Shown: piece by piece, positions 55,346 through 63,716 of the stretch
How the letters are laid out: every line of letters starts with the position of its first letter
Numbering within the stretch: position 1 is the stretch's first letter
NCBI GenBank assembly: GCA_040387735.1
Contig: JAZKDE010000043.1
Span: forward strand, 1 to 64,000
Source: Arcicella sp040387735
GTDB taxonomy: Bacteria; Bacteroidota; Bacteroidia; Cytophagales; Spirosomataceae
Direction of reading: 5' to 3'
DNA length: 64,000 nucleotides
Position numbers and translations under genes: made by a program
Notes under the pieces: generated by a model
Databases searched by the model: none
Told to the model about the DNA's origin: nothing
What the model saw: only the letters and a program-made list of their open reading frames with translations

Positions 55346-57307
55346 ATGAACCTTAAAAAGTCAATATTATTTCTTTTACTTTTGGCAAGCCCTTCACTTT
55401 TTGCTCAAAGAAATTATGCAGAAAAGCTGGCAGAAACTATCATGAAAACCTATCAAGATTCGATGGTGGTGATGAAATATGCCAGTCATTTGGAACAAGA
55501 CAAACAGATTCCTTCGGGCATGACCGCTGAACAAGCACAAAAAGCTCGTCCTGCCAACTGGAATTATGAAATGGGTGTGGTTTTGGAAGGAATGGAACGT
55601 CTTTGGCGTACTTCTGGAGATGCTCGCTATCTTCAATATATGCGTAGAATTGTTGATAAATTTATCACGCCCGAAGGAAATATTCGTACTTTCAAAGTGG
55701 ATGAATATAATTTGGATAACATACCAACGGGGCGTCAGTTATTGACGCTTTATCAGACTTTCCATGAGGAAAAATATAAGCTTGCCGCTGATTTACTGTA
55801 CAAACAATTGGGCGTTCAGCCTCGTAATAAAGTAGGTGGGTTTTGGCATAAATTAAAATATCCAACGCAAATGTGGTTGGACGGCCTTTACATGGCTGAA
55901 CCATTTTACGCTGAATACTCATTGATGACAGGTAAAAATGAGAATTTTGATGACATTGTTAATCAATTTGTTTGGATGGAACGTTATGCTCGTGATGAAA
56001 AAACAGGTTTGTTGTATCACGGTTGGGATGAAAGTCGTCAGCAAAAATGGGCGAATCCGCAAAACGGTAAATCTCCTGAATTTTGGAGCCGTGCAATGGG
56101 CTGGTACATCATGGGATTGGTGGACGTTTTAGATTATTTCCCGAAAGACCATCCACGTCGTGCAGAATTAATCGCCGTTTTAGAACGCACTTCGGCAGGA
56201 ATTATAAAATATCAAGACCCTGCATCGGGTGTTTGGTGGCAAGTTACCGACAAAGGTGGTCAAGCAGGAAATTACCTTGAATCATCGGGTTCGTCCATGT
56301 TTGTTTACGGATTGGCAAAAGCTGCTCGTATGGGATATATCAGCGATTCTTACCTTCCTGCCATCAAAAAAGGCTACGATGGATTAATCAAAACCTTCAT
56401 TGAAACCGATACCCAAGACAATGTTCATTTGACAAAAGCAGTTGGTGGTGCGGGTTTAGGTGGAACTCCATACCGTGACGGAACGTATGATTATTACGTA
56501 AAAGAACCCACAAGAACAGATGATTTGAAAGCAGCAGGGCCTTTTATGGAAGCTTGTGTGGAAGCAGAATTGTTAAATTCTATCTCCGTTGGAAAGGGGA
56601 AAAATGTCGTGATTGACAATCATTTCAATAACGAATATAGAAAAGATAACGGTTTGAAATTCCATTATACTTGGGAAGACCGTTTCGATTCTGGCTTTGC
56701 ATGGTTTGGTAGTATTTTCAATGATTTTGGTGCAAAAACTTCTACTTTGACTTCTGCTCCAACGGTTCAAAATCTTAAATTAGCTAACGTTTATATCATC
56801 GTTGACCCAGATTCTAAGAAAGAAACGGCTTCACCTAACTATATGAGTGCTAAGGATGTACAAGAAATCAGTAATTGGGTAAAAGCGGGCGGAACTTTGG
56901 TAATGATGGCAAATGATACCTCAAACTGTGAAATTCCTCATTTTAATGAATTAGCAAAAACATTCGGTATTGAGTTTACAACCAAAAATAGAAATATGGT
57001 TCAAGGTGTTCAGTTTGAACAAGGTCGTTTGGATATTCCTGCTAATAATTTAGTCTTCAAAAACACCAAGTCAATTTACGTAAAAGAATTGGCAACGCTT
57101 AAATTGACCGCTCCTGCTCAATCAATTTTAACCGATAAAGGTGATGTGATTATTGCCGTTGCGAATGTTGGTAAAGGACGAGTTTTTGCCATTGGCGACC
57201 CTTGGCTATACAACGAATACGTAAATGCTCATAAAATCCCAATGAGTTTTGAAAACTTCAATGCTGCCAAAGATTTAGCTAAATGGTTGCTCGAAGCAAA
57301 AAAGTAA
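55346..57307 (+). CDS. GH105 unsaturated rhamnogalacturonyl hydrolase with C-terminal domain
   Basis: A 653-aa secreted enzyme removing unsaturated galacturonic acid from lyase products of pectin rhamnogalacturonan. It has a signal peptide (MNLKKSILFLLLLASPSLFAQ) and an (alpha/alpha)6 domain with TQMWLDGLYMAEPF (Asp179, the likely catalytic acid), GLLYHGWDE, FWSRAMGWYIMGLVDVLDYFP and YLESSGSSMFVYGLAKA. From ~430 a second domain follows (LANVYIIVDPDS, WVKAGGTLVMMANDT, VGKGRVFAIGDPWLYNEY) like the DUF4350/GATase-like fold. The start is the ATG at 55346; the longer frame uses a TTG. First of a set of carbohydrate-active genes. Confidence 0.92.
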   Translation: MNLKKSILFLLLLASPSLFAQRNYAEKLAETIMKTYQDSMVVMKYASHLEQDKQIPSGMTAEQAQKARPANWNYEMGVVLEGMERLWRTSGDARYLQYMRRIVDKFITPEGNIRTFKVDEYNLDNIPTGRQLLTLYQTFHEEKYKLAADLLYKQLGVQPRNKVGGFWHKLKYPTQMWLDGLYMAEPFYAEYSLMTGKNENFDDIVNQFVWMERYARDEKTGLLYHGWDESRQQKWANPQNGKSPEFWSRAMGWYIMGLVDVLDYFPKDHPRRAELIAVLERTSAGIIKYQDPASGVWWQVTDKGGQAGNYLESSGSSMFVYGLAKAARMGYISDSYLPAIKKGYDGLIKTFIETDTQDNVHLTKAVGGAGLGGTPYRDGTYDYYVKEPTRTDDLKAAGPFMEACVEAELLNSISVGKGKNVVIDNHFNNEYRKDNGLKFHYTWEDRFDSGFAWFGSIFNDFGAKTSTLTSAPTVQNLKLANVYIIVDPDSKKETASPNYMSAKDVQEISNWVKAGGTLVMMANDTSNCEIPHFNELAKTFGIEFTTKNRNMVQGVQFEQGRLDIPANNLVFKNTKSIYVKELATLKLTAPAQSILTDKGDVIIAVANVGKGRVFAIGDPWLYNEYVNAHKIPMSFENFNAAKDLAKWLLEAKK

Positions 57308-57371
57308 AACTGTTTTAAAATCAAATGTTTTATTGATGAAGATATTTAAGGTTTTATATTGACGCTTATTT

Positions 57372-57404
57372 AACGTTGGCGAGGTTTTGAACCTCGCCAA
57401 CGTT
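57372..57404. repeat. 15-bp palindromic REP-like hairpin
   Basis: AACGTTGGCGAGGTT (57372-57386) pairs perfectly with AACCTCGCCAACGTT (57390-57404) around loop TTG. GC-rich stem in AT-rich DNA, 64 bp after the GH105 stop and without a T-run. Resembles dispersed intergenic palindromes of this group; compare 63584-63619. Confidence 0.65.
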
Positions 57405-57440
57405 CTCGCAGTAGATTATAAAACTTAAATCGCTCTAACT

Positions 57441-57477
57441 ATAATAGGATGTCGATGCTGAGTTGACATCCTATTAT
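57441..57477. repeat. 13-bp inverted repeat before the GH43-like gene
   Basis: ATAATAGGATGTC (57441-57453) pairs with GACATCCTATTAT (57465-57477), 11-nt loop. It ends 27 bp before the ATG, so it could be a leader hairpin or operator. Confidence 0.55.
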
Positions 57478-57504
57478 TTATTAATCTCAAAACTAAATCT
57501 ATTC

Positions 57505-58446
57505 ATGAGAAACACACTTCATAAAGCATTATTTCTCTTTATTTTATTCGTCACCAATAATAGTTTCGGACAACAAAAAGACGTTTATTTATTTTCTTAT
57601 TTTGTTGATAATGGACAAGATGGACTACATTTTGCGTACAGCAAAGACGGGCTCACTTGGGAAACGGTGAAAGACGGCAAGTCATTTTTGAAACCCGAAA
57701 TCGGTAAAGATAAACTCATGCGTGACCCATGCCTTATTCAAGCGAATGATGGCATATTTCACATGGTTTGGACATCAGGCTGGCACGATAAAATCATTGG
57801 ATATGCTTCTTCAAAAGACTTAATTAATTGGTCGGAACAAAAAGCAATTCCTGTAATGGAACACGAACCGACCGCCAAAAACTCATGGGCTCCCGAAGTT
57901 TTTTATGATGATAAAAAGAAGAAATTCTTGATTTTTTGGGCAACCACAATTCCAGGAAGGCACGGCGATGTAGCGGAATCTGAGAAAGAAAAAGGCTTAA
58001 ATCACAGAATTTACTACACAAAAACTAAAGATTTCAAGACATTCAGCAAAACAGAAATGTTCTTTAATCCAGATTTTAGTGCGATTGATGCCACTATTTT
58101 GAAAGATGGAAAATCGTATTTCATGTTCATCAAAAACGAAAACCCTAATCCTCCGCAAAAGAATATTCGAGTGGTAGAGTCTAAAAAGGCAAGTTCATTT
58201 TCTACCAATGTTTCTGCCCCCATTACGGGCAATTATTGGGCAGAAGGTCCAACTTCCATTAGAATTGGCGAGTACGTTTATGTGTACTTCGACAAATACC
58301 GTGACCATAAATACGGAGCAATTCGTTCAAAAGACCTAAAAACTTGGGAAGATATTTCTGACAAAGTAAGTTTCCCAAAAGGCTTACGTCATGGAACGGT
58401 TTTGAAGGTTTCTGAAGCGGTTTTTGAGGGGTTGATAGAAAAATAG
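57505..58446 (+). CDS. GH43/GH117-like five-bladed propeller glycosidase
   Basis: A 313-aa secreted protein with signal peptide MRNTLHKALFLFILFVTNNSFGQ. The five-bladed propeller pattern is seen in DGLHFAYSKDGLTWE, MRDPCLI, NSWAPEVFYDDKKKKFLIFWA, IDATILKDGKSYFMFIKNE and YWAEGPTSIRIGEYVYVYFD, typical of GH43-type arabinosidases/galactosidases. The exact family (GH43 or a relative) and substrate are not resolvable. The start is the ATG at 57505; a TTG extension to 57463 would run through the inverted repeat. Confidence 0.82.
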   Translation: MRNTLHKALFLFILFVTNNSFGQQKDVYLFSYFVDNGQDGLHFAYSKDGLTWETVKDGKSFLKPEIGKDKLMRDPCLIQANDGIFHMVWTSGWHDKIIGYASSKDLINWSEQKAIPVMEHEPTAKNSWAPEVFYDDKKKKFLIFWATTIPGRHGDVAESEKEKGLNHRIYYTKTKDFKTFSKTEMFFNPDFSAIDATILKDGKSYFMFIKNENPNPPQKNIRVVESKKASSFSTNVSAPITGNYWAEGPTSIRIGEYVYVYFDKYRDHKYGAIRSKDLKTWEDISDKVSFPKGLRHGTVLKVSEAVFEGLIEK

Positions 58447-58480
58447 GATAGCAATTGAATTGCGGATTAAAATTACGAAA

Positions 58481-58553
58481 TTACGGTGGATTAAATCGCA
58501 ACGGCGACCCGTTCCACCGCTACAAAATGTTCCGAGCCTACGGCTCTTGTAAA
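58481..58553 (+). repeat. REP element, plus orientation (left)
   Basis: GGTGGA (58485-58490) and TCCACC (58513-58518) form the first, interrupted hairpin; then the linker CGCTACAAAATGTTCC and the second hairpin GAGCCTACGGCTC (58534-58546) and TTGT. Same architecture as 59486-59545. Confidence 0.75.
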
Positions 58554-58600
58554 ACTATTTTAAAACCGTGTAATTTGATATAATCATAGATCTTCATTGT

Positions 58601-58830
58601 GATTTAATCCGTTGAAGCTAAAATTAGAGTGCCAATAAGTTCCGTAGGAACGGACAATTTGGTAGCAACGGATTTTAATCCGTTGAAGCTAAAATTAGAG
58701 TGCCAACAAGTTCCGTAGGAACGGACAATTTGGTAGCAACGGATTTTAATCCGTTATGTATCGTAAAATTAGAGTGCCAACAAGTTCCGTAGGAACGACA
58801 AAATTTGGTAGCAACGGATTTCAATCCGTT
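58601..58830 (-). repeat. Tandem REP array, three copies, minus orientation
   Basis: Three units with period 71-74 bp (TTAGAGTGCC at 58624, 58695 and 58769), plus a half unit at 58601-58620. Each has GTTCC-GTA-GGAAC, the linker GACAATTTGGTAGC, and AACGGATTTTAATCCGTT. In reverse complement the unit has the same order of parts as the plus-orientation REPs (ATTAAAAT hairpin, GCTACnAAAT linker, CTACGG hairpin) but different stems. Ends 44 bp before the transposase ATG. Confidence 0.88.
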
Positions 58831-58874
58831 GAAATTATAATATTCACAATTCTTCACACTTAATAAAATAAAAA

Positions 58875-59336
58875 ATGGCAAATACCTATCATCAAATCTA
58901 TCTACAAACAGTTTTTTCAGTAAAATATCGAAATGCTGTAATTCATAAATCTTGGCAAAGCGAATTATTTGCAGTAATTGGAAATTTAATAAATGAAACA
59001 GGATGTAAAACAATTATTGTGAATGGCGTGGAAGACCATGTTCATTGCTTTTTAGGATTAAAACCTGCCATTTCAGTTTCAGAATTAATGAAAACGGTAA
59101 AGGCAAAATCATCAAAACACATTAATGACCATTCTTTAACACCAGAACGATTTGAATGGCAAGAAGGTTACGGGGTATTTTCTTATGGACATTCACAAAT
59201 CGACAATGTTTATAAATACATTCAAAATCAAGAAGAGCATCATAAAAAACAAACCTTTGGACAGGAATATCTAAATTTTCTTAACAAGTTTAATGTACCT
59301 TATGATGAACGATACATTTTTGAGGACTTGACATGA
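58875..59336 (+). CDS. IS200-like HUH/Y1 transposase (REP-associated type)
   Basis: A 153-aa single-strand DNA transposase/relaxase-like enzyme. The HUH motif is HVH (55-57, in VEDHVHCFLG); the catalytic tyrosine with the metal-binding Gln is Y115-IQN-Q119, the YxxxQ spacing of IS200/IS605 TnpA. The opening MANTYHQIYLQTVFSVKYRNAVI is typical of Bacteroidota members. No tnpB is nearby and no standard IS200 ends are seen; instead it is bracketed by REP elements on both sides, as in RAYT systems. The frame is intact, so it may be active. It interrupts the glycosidase gene set. Confidence 0.92.
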   Translation: MANTYHQIYLQTVFSVKYRNAVIHKSWQSELFAVIGNLINETGCKTIIVNGVEDHVHCFLGLKPAISVSELMKTVKAKSSKHINDHSLTPERFEWQEGYGVFSYGHSQIDNVYKYIQNQEEHHKKQTFGQEYLNFLNKFNVPYDERYIFEDLT

Positions 59337-59352
59337 ATCATAGAAATCGACC

Positions 59353-59478
59353 TATTTCACCGCAATAAAATACTCCGAGCCGATGGCTCTTGCAAAATTA
59401 TGAATCAGCTTACCAAAAAGTTCCAGTTCCAGAGGAACGGCTAATTTGGTAAAAACGGATTTGAATCCATTGCGGTTT
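59353..59478. repeat. Degenerate REP pair (right, inner)
   Basis: 59353-59402 keeps CACCGCAATAAAATACTCC then GAGCCGATGGCTC (plus-type). 59408-59478 keeps AGTTCC..GAGGAACGG, CTAATTTGGTA and AACGGATTTGAATCCATT (minus-type). Both are mutated versions of the neighbouring intact units. Confidence 0.7.
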
Positions 59479-59485
59479 AATCGTT

Positions 59486-59545
59486 GAAATTACGGTGGAT
59501 TAAAATCCACCGCTACAAAATGCTCCGAGCCTACGGCTCTTGTAA
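59486..59545 (+). repeat. REP element, plus orientation (right)
   Basis: CGGTGGAT (59493-59500) pairs with ATCCACCG (59505-59512), loop TAAA; linker CTACAAAATGCTCC; GAGCC-TAC-GGCTC (59527-59539) and TTGT. Intact two-hairpin unit. Confidence 0.85.
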
Positions 59546-59551
59546 AAAATC

Positions 59552-59620
59552 GAAACTCAACAAGTTCCGTAGGAAAGGACAATTTGGTAGCAACGGATTT
59601 TAATCCGTTGAAGTTAAAAT
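59552..59620 (-). repeat. REP element, minus orientation (right)
   Basis: AACAAGTTCCGTAGGAAAGG, then ACAATTTGGTAGC, then AACGGATTTTAATCCGTT (59592-59609). One stem base of the first hairpin is mutated. It forms an inverted pair with the unit at 59486-59545 and ends 72 bp before the GH39 gene. Confidence 0.85.
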
Positions 59621-59692
59621 TAGATTTTCACCAAGTTTCATAAAACAACCAGTTGGGTGTCACAGTTGCGATTCAAAAACAAATAAAACTCT

Positions 59693-61369
59693 ATGAAAAA
59701 AATAATCATAATCTTATTCGCATTGATTGGTAGTTATCAATCCTTTACCCAAAAATCAACCACCATCAATGTTGATTTCAATAAAAACATTGGCGAAATG
59801 TATCCATTTTGGGCATTTTTTGGAGCTGACGAACCCAATTACGCCTATATGAAAGACGGCAAAAAATTGCTTTCTGAATTAGCAACATTGAGTCCCGTTC
59901 CCGTTTATTTTCGGGCTCATAATATGCTCACTTCTGGACACGATACGCTCACGCTAAAATGGGGTTCAACCAATGTTTATACCGAAGATGCCAAAGGAAA
60001 TCCCGTTTATGACTGGACGATTGTTGATAAAATCTTTGATACTTATTTGCAAAGAGGCATAAAACCTGTGGCTCAATTTAGCTTTATGCCCGAAGTTTTA
60101 TCAACAAAACCACAACCTTACGAACACCACTGGCAACCTGGAATGCCCTACAATGACATTTATAAAGGCTGGACGTATCCTCCAAAAGACTATAATAAAT
60201 GGGCAAATTTAGTCTATGAATGGGTAAAACATTCGGTAGCACGATACGGCAAAGCAGAGGTTGAAACGTGGTATTGGGAACTTTGGAATGAACCAAACAT
60301 TGGCTATTGGAGCGGAACAGTCCAAGAATATTGTAAACTGTACGACTATACTGCCGATGCCGCCAAACGTGCATTGCCAACTATCAAAATGGGAGGGCCA
60401 GAAACCACAGGGCCAAGTTGGAATAAAGCAGCTGATTTCTTAAATATCTTTCTAAAACACTGTGTTTCAGACACGAATTATGTAACGGGCAAAATTGGTG
60501 CTCCTTTGGATTTTATCTCATTTCATGCCAAAGGTGCTCCAAAAATTGTGGATGGACACGTGCAAATGAATATGGGAACGCAATTGCGAGACATTTCAGA
60601 AGGTTTCAGAATTGTAACGTCTTATCCAACGTTTAAAAACTTACCCATCATTATTGGCGAGTCTGACCCCGAAGGTTGTGCGGCTTGTGGCATGAAAACA
60701 AATCCACAAAATGCTTACCGAAATGGCACGATGTACTCGAGTTATACCGCCGCTTCCTTTGCCAGAAAATATGCCCTTGCCGATTTCTACAAAGCTAATC
60801 TTTTGGGAGCAGTAAGTTGGTCTTTCGAGTTTGAAAATCAGCCTTATTTCTACGGATTCCGTGATTTAGCGACCAATGGCATTGATAAACCCGTGTTAAA
60901 TGTGTTCCGAATGTTCGGCATGATGTCGGGAAAAAGAGTGGAAGTAAAAGGCAATCAAAACTATAATTTCACGATGGTTCGAGATTCAAGTGTACGAGGT
61001 AAAAATGCAGACATTGACGCACTTGCCAGTAAAGATGCTCACTCGGCGGCGGTTATGCTTTGGAATTATCACGATGACGATGTGCAAGCGGCAAATGCGA
61101 AGATTGAGGTAAATTTGAAAGGTTTTCCCGCCAAACAGGTTAATTTTCACCATTACAGAATCGACAGCGAAAACAGTAATTCTTACGAAGTTTGGAAGAA
61201 AATGGGTTCTCCCGAAAACCCAACGAAAGAGCAAATTGCTACCTTAGAAAAAGCGGGACAATTAACCTTATTGACTTCACCAAGTTATGTAAAAACGCAA
61301 AATGGCGAGCTAAAAATGACTATTTCTTTACCGAGACAAGGCGTTTCATTATTGAAATTTGACTGGTAA
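59693..61369 (+). CDS. GH39-like secreted glycosidase
   Basis: A 558-aa protein with signal peptide (MKKIIIILFALIGSYQSFTQ) and a (beta/alpha)8 clan-A fold. The acid/base is Glu200 in WELWNEPNIGYW and the likely nucleophile Glu323 in PIIIGESDPEG. The C-terminal beta-sandwich starts around 430. Relatives include beta-xylosidases and alpha-iduronidases; the substrate here is unknown. The sequence EGCAACG right after the nucleophile gives a CxxC pair near the active site. The start is the ATG at 59693. The next gene starts 9 bp after the stop, so the two are probably co-transcribed. Confidence 0.88.
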   Translation: MKKIIIILFALIGSYQSFTQKSTTINVDFNKNIGEMYPFWAFFGADEPNYAYMKDGKKLLSELATLSPVPVYFRAHNMLTSGHDTLTLKWGSTNVYTEDAKGNPVYDWTIVDKIFDTYLQRGIKPVAQFSFMPEVLSTKPQPYEHHWQPGMPYNDIYKGWTYPPKDYNKWANLVYEWVKHSVARYGKAEVETWYWELWNEPNIGYWSGTVQEYCKLYDYTADAAKRALPTIKMGGPETTGPSWNKAADFLNIFLKHCVSDTNYVTGKIGAPLDFISFHAKGAPKIVDGHVQMNMGTQLRDISEGFRIVTSYPTFKNLPIIIGESDPEGCAACGMKTNPQNAYRNGTMYSSYTAASFARKYALADFYKANLLGAVSWSFEFENQPYFYGFRDLATNGIDKPVLNVFRMFGMMSGKRVEVKGNQNYNFTMVRDSSVRGKNADIDALASKDAHSAAVMLWNYHDDDVQAANAKIEVNLKGFPAKQVNFHHYRIDSENSNSYEVWKKMGSPENPTKEQIATLEKAGQLTLLTSPSYVKTQNGELKMTISLPRQGVSLLKFDW

Positions 61370-61378
61370 ACACAACGA

Positions 61379-63544
61379 ATGTATCTTAAAATGAAGTCTA
61401 TTTTAATGAAAAACACTATTTTCAAAACACTTGCTTTATCAGCATTTTTATATTTCCCGTTAACGATTTTTGCCCAAAGAATTGATAGAAAAGCCGTCGT
61501 GGAGCGTCATAAAGTACAGGTTTCCAAACTTGATACTTTGTCGTCGCTTTCAATTGGTAATGGACATTTTGCGTTCACGGTTGATGCTACGGGTTTACAA
61601 ACTTTCCCCGATTTTTACGCCAATGGGATTCCCCTCGGTACACAGTCGGAATGGGGTTGGCATAAATTCCCAAATGTGGGTAATTATAAAATCGAAGAAA
61701 CACTAAAAGACCTCGAATCTCACGGGCGTAAAGTGCCTTACGCAGCTCAATGGAATGAACCTAAACGTAAAAAGGAAGCCTCTGATTTTATTCGTCAAAA
61801 TCCGCATCGTTTGCAGTTAGGCAATCTTGGTTTTGAGCTATTCAAAAAAGACAATTCAAAAGGACAACCTTCTGATATTCAAGATATTTCACAAACATTA
61901 AATCCATTCACGGGAGAAATAAAAAGTCATTTTATTTTTGACGGAGAGGCGGTTGATGTCCAAACATTTTGCCATCAGCAAAACGATATTATTGCGGTAA
62001 AAGTGAAGTCTGATTTGCTAAAAACGGGTCAATTAAAAATCCGTTTACGCCTGCCCTACCCTACTGATAGGTTTGTAGATGCAGGCAATAATTGGAAAAA
62101 TCCCGAGAAACATATTTCTAAAATTACGGCTTCTTCTCAAAACCAAGCAACGGTAAAACACACCTTAGACCAAGACCAATATTTCGTTCATTTATCGTGG
62201 AATAATAGTGGGAAATTACAAGAAACAGAACAGCATTATTTTGTACTTGAGCCTTCCAATTCTTCCGATATTTTGATGTTGAATTGTCAATTTTCAGAGA
62301 AAAATATTCCTCAAAAAATCAGTTTCAGTGCTGTTCAAAATAACAGTATTTTCCATTGGTTCAATTTTTGGAATACAGGCGGAGCAATTGACCTTAGAGG
62401 TAGCACCGACCCACGAGCAAATGAGTTGGAACGTCAAATTATTCTTTCGGAATATCTTACTAAAATACAATGTGCTGGTTCGTCTCCTCCGCAAGAAACT
62501 GGCTTAACGTACAACTCTTGGTACGGTAAACCTCACCTCGAAATGCACTGGTGGCACGGTGTACATTTTGCCCTTTGGGGACGAATTGATTTATTAGAAA
62601 AAAGTTTAGCTTGGTATAAAAAAGCCTTACCAACTGCCCACAGAATAGCACAAAGACAAGGTTTTGCAGGAGCAAGATGGCCTAAAATGACAGATAACGA
62701 AGGCGGTGAAACGTCCTCTTCGGTTGGTTCATATTTAATTTGGCAAGAACCACACATTATTACTTTTTCAGAATTAGTTTACCGTCAAAAACCAAATCGC
62801 CAAACCTTAGAAAAATACAAACAAGTAGTTTTTGAAACGGCTGAATTTATGGCTTCTTTTGCCTATTTTGATAAAGAAAAAGGGAAGTATATTTTAGGAA
62901 AAGGGATTATTTCGGCTCAGGAAAGATTCAAACCTGAGGACACTTTTAACCCAACTTATGAGCTAAATTATTGGTATCAAACGCTAACAATTGCCCAAAA
63001 TTGGCGTAAAAGATTAGGCTTAAAACCAAATAAAAATTGGCAAAAAGTGATTGATAATTTATCGCCACTACCAACAAAAGATGGGCTTTATTTAGCTACC
63101 GAAAACGCTCAGGATTCTTATACAAATCCCAAATATTTAACCGACCACCCTGCCGTTTTATGCACTTTGGGAATGTTGCCCGAAACTGCAATGCTTGATA
63201 AGCCAACCATGAAAAGAACATTTGAAAAAGTTTGGAATGTTTGGGATTGGCAGGACACTTGGGGCTGGGATTTCCCGATGGTTGCCATGACTGCCACTCG
63301 TTTGGATATGCCCGAAAAAGCTATCGACGGATTGATGATGAAAATTAGAACGAATACGTATTTACCGAACGGACACAATTTTCAAGATGGACGCTTACGC
63401 CTTTATTTACCGGGAAATGGTGGACTTTTAACCGCCGTTGCTCTCATGTGTGCAGGTTATGACAACTGCAAAACACAAAATCCTGGATTCCCTAAAGATG
63501 GTACTTGGATAGTAAAATGGGAAGGTTTAGAGAAGCTTTTTTAG
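61379..63544 (+). CDS. Secreted six-hairpin (GH65/GH95-like) glycosidase
   Basis: 721 aa from the first ATG; ATGs at 61391 and 61406 are equally plausible and the last gives the neatest signal peptide (MKNTIFKTLALSAFLYFPL...FAQ). An N-terminal beta-sandwich (about 40-330: LSSLSIGNGHFAFTVDATGLQTF, FCHQQNDIIAVKV) is followed by an (alpha/alpha)6 barrel (GLTYNSWYGKPHLEMHWWHGVHFALWGR, GARWPKMTDNEG, YLIWQEPHIITFSELVYR, WDFPMVAMTATRLDMPEKAI). This is the architecture of GH65/GH95-type enzymes. The exact family and substrate are unclear. It follows GH39 by 9 bp. Confidence 0.78.
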   Translation: MYLKMKSILMKNTIFKTLALSAFLYFPLTIFAQRIDRKAVVERHKVQVSKLDTLSSLSIGNGHFAFTVDATGLQTFPDFYANGIPLGTQSEWGWHKFPNVGNYKIEETLKDLESHGRKVPYAAQWNEPKRKKEASDFIRQNPHRLQLGNLGFELFKKDNSKGQPSDIQDISQTLNPFTGEIKSHFIFDGEAVDVQTFCHQQNDIIAVKVKSDLLKTGQLKIRLRLPYPTDRFVDAGNNWKNPEKHISKITASSQNQATVKHTLDQDQYFVHLSWNNSGKLQETEQHYFVLEPSNSSDILMLNCQFSEKNIPQKISFSAVQNNSIFHWFNFWNTGGAIDLRGSTDPRANELERQIILSEYLTKIQCAGSSPPQETGLTYNSWYGKPHLEMHWWHGVHFALWGRIDLLEKSLAWYKKALPTAHRIAQRQGFAGARWPKMTDNEGGETSSSVGSYLIWQEPHIITFSELVYRQKPNRQTLEKYKQVVFETAEFMASFAYFDKEKGKYILGKGIISAQERFKPEDTFNPTYELNYWYQTLTIAQNWRKRLGLKPNKNWQKVIDNLSPLPTKDGLYLATENAQDSYTNPKYLTDHPAVLCTLGMLPETAMLDKPTMKRTFEKVWNVWDWQDTWGWDFPMVAMTATRLDMPEKAIDGLMMKIRTNTYLPNGHNFQDGRLRLYLPGNGGLLTAVALMCAGYDNCKTQNPGFPKDGTWIVKWEGLEKLF

Positions 63545-63583
63545 ATAAAATGTACTTATTTTTCCGTTTGAAAAAATATTCTG

Positions 63584-63619
63584 TAATACGTCATGGGTTT
63601 TAAAACCCGTGACGTATTA
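63584..63619. repeat. 36-bp palindrome, REP-like
   Basis: TAATACGTCATGGGTTTT (63584-63601) faces AAAACCCGTGACGTATTA (63602-63619), symmetric except for one T/G pair. It lies 40 bp after the glycosidase stop and has the same GGTTTT/AACC-centred design as 57372-57404. Could double as terminator. Confidence 0.65.
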
Positions 63620-63670
63620 TCTTTAATAGCCTACGAATTTAATCTTACCAACCCATTCTCTTCGATTTCT

Positions 63671-63701
63671 ATTTTCGACTATTCAAGTTCAATTTTCGAC
63701 T
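63671..63701 (+). promoter_or_regulatory. Direct repeats ATTTTCGACT, 21-bp spacing
   Basis: ATTTTCGACT occurs at 63671-63680 and 63692-63701, exactly 21 bp (two helical turns) apart, 69-99 bp upstream of the response-regulator ATG. This is the layout of binding sites for LytTR-type regulators, so it may be an autoregulatory site. Confidence 0.5.
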
Positions 63702-63716
63702 TCTCGTGCTAAATAT

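Noticed and set aside
58601..58830. CRISPR array
   Set aside because: Repeats are 71-74 bp apart with the whole unit conserved, no variable spacers and no cas genes; they are palindromic REP units.
58875..59336. IS200/IS605 element with tnpB and standard left/right ends
   Set aside because: No tnpB or accessory gene is near and the flanks are multi-copy REP units rather than a single left and right end.
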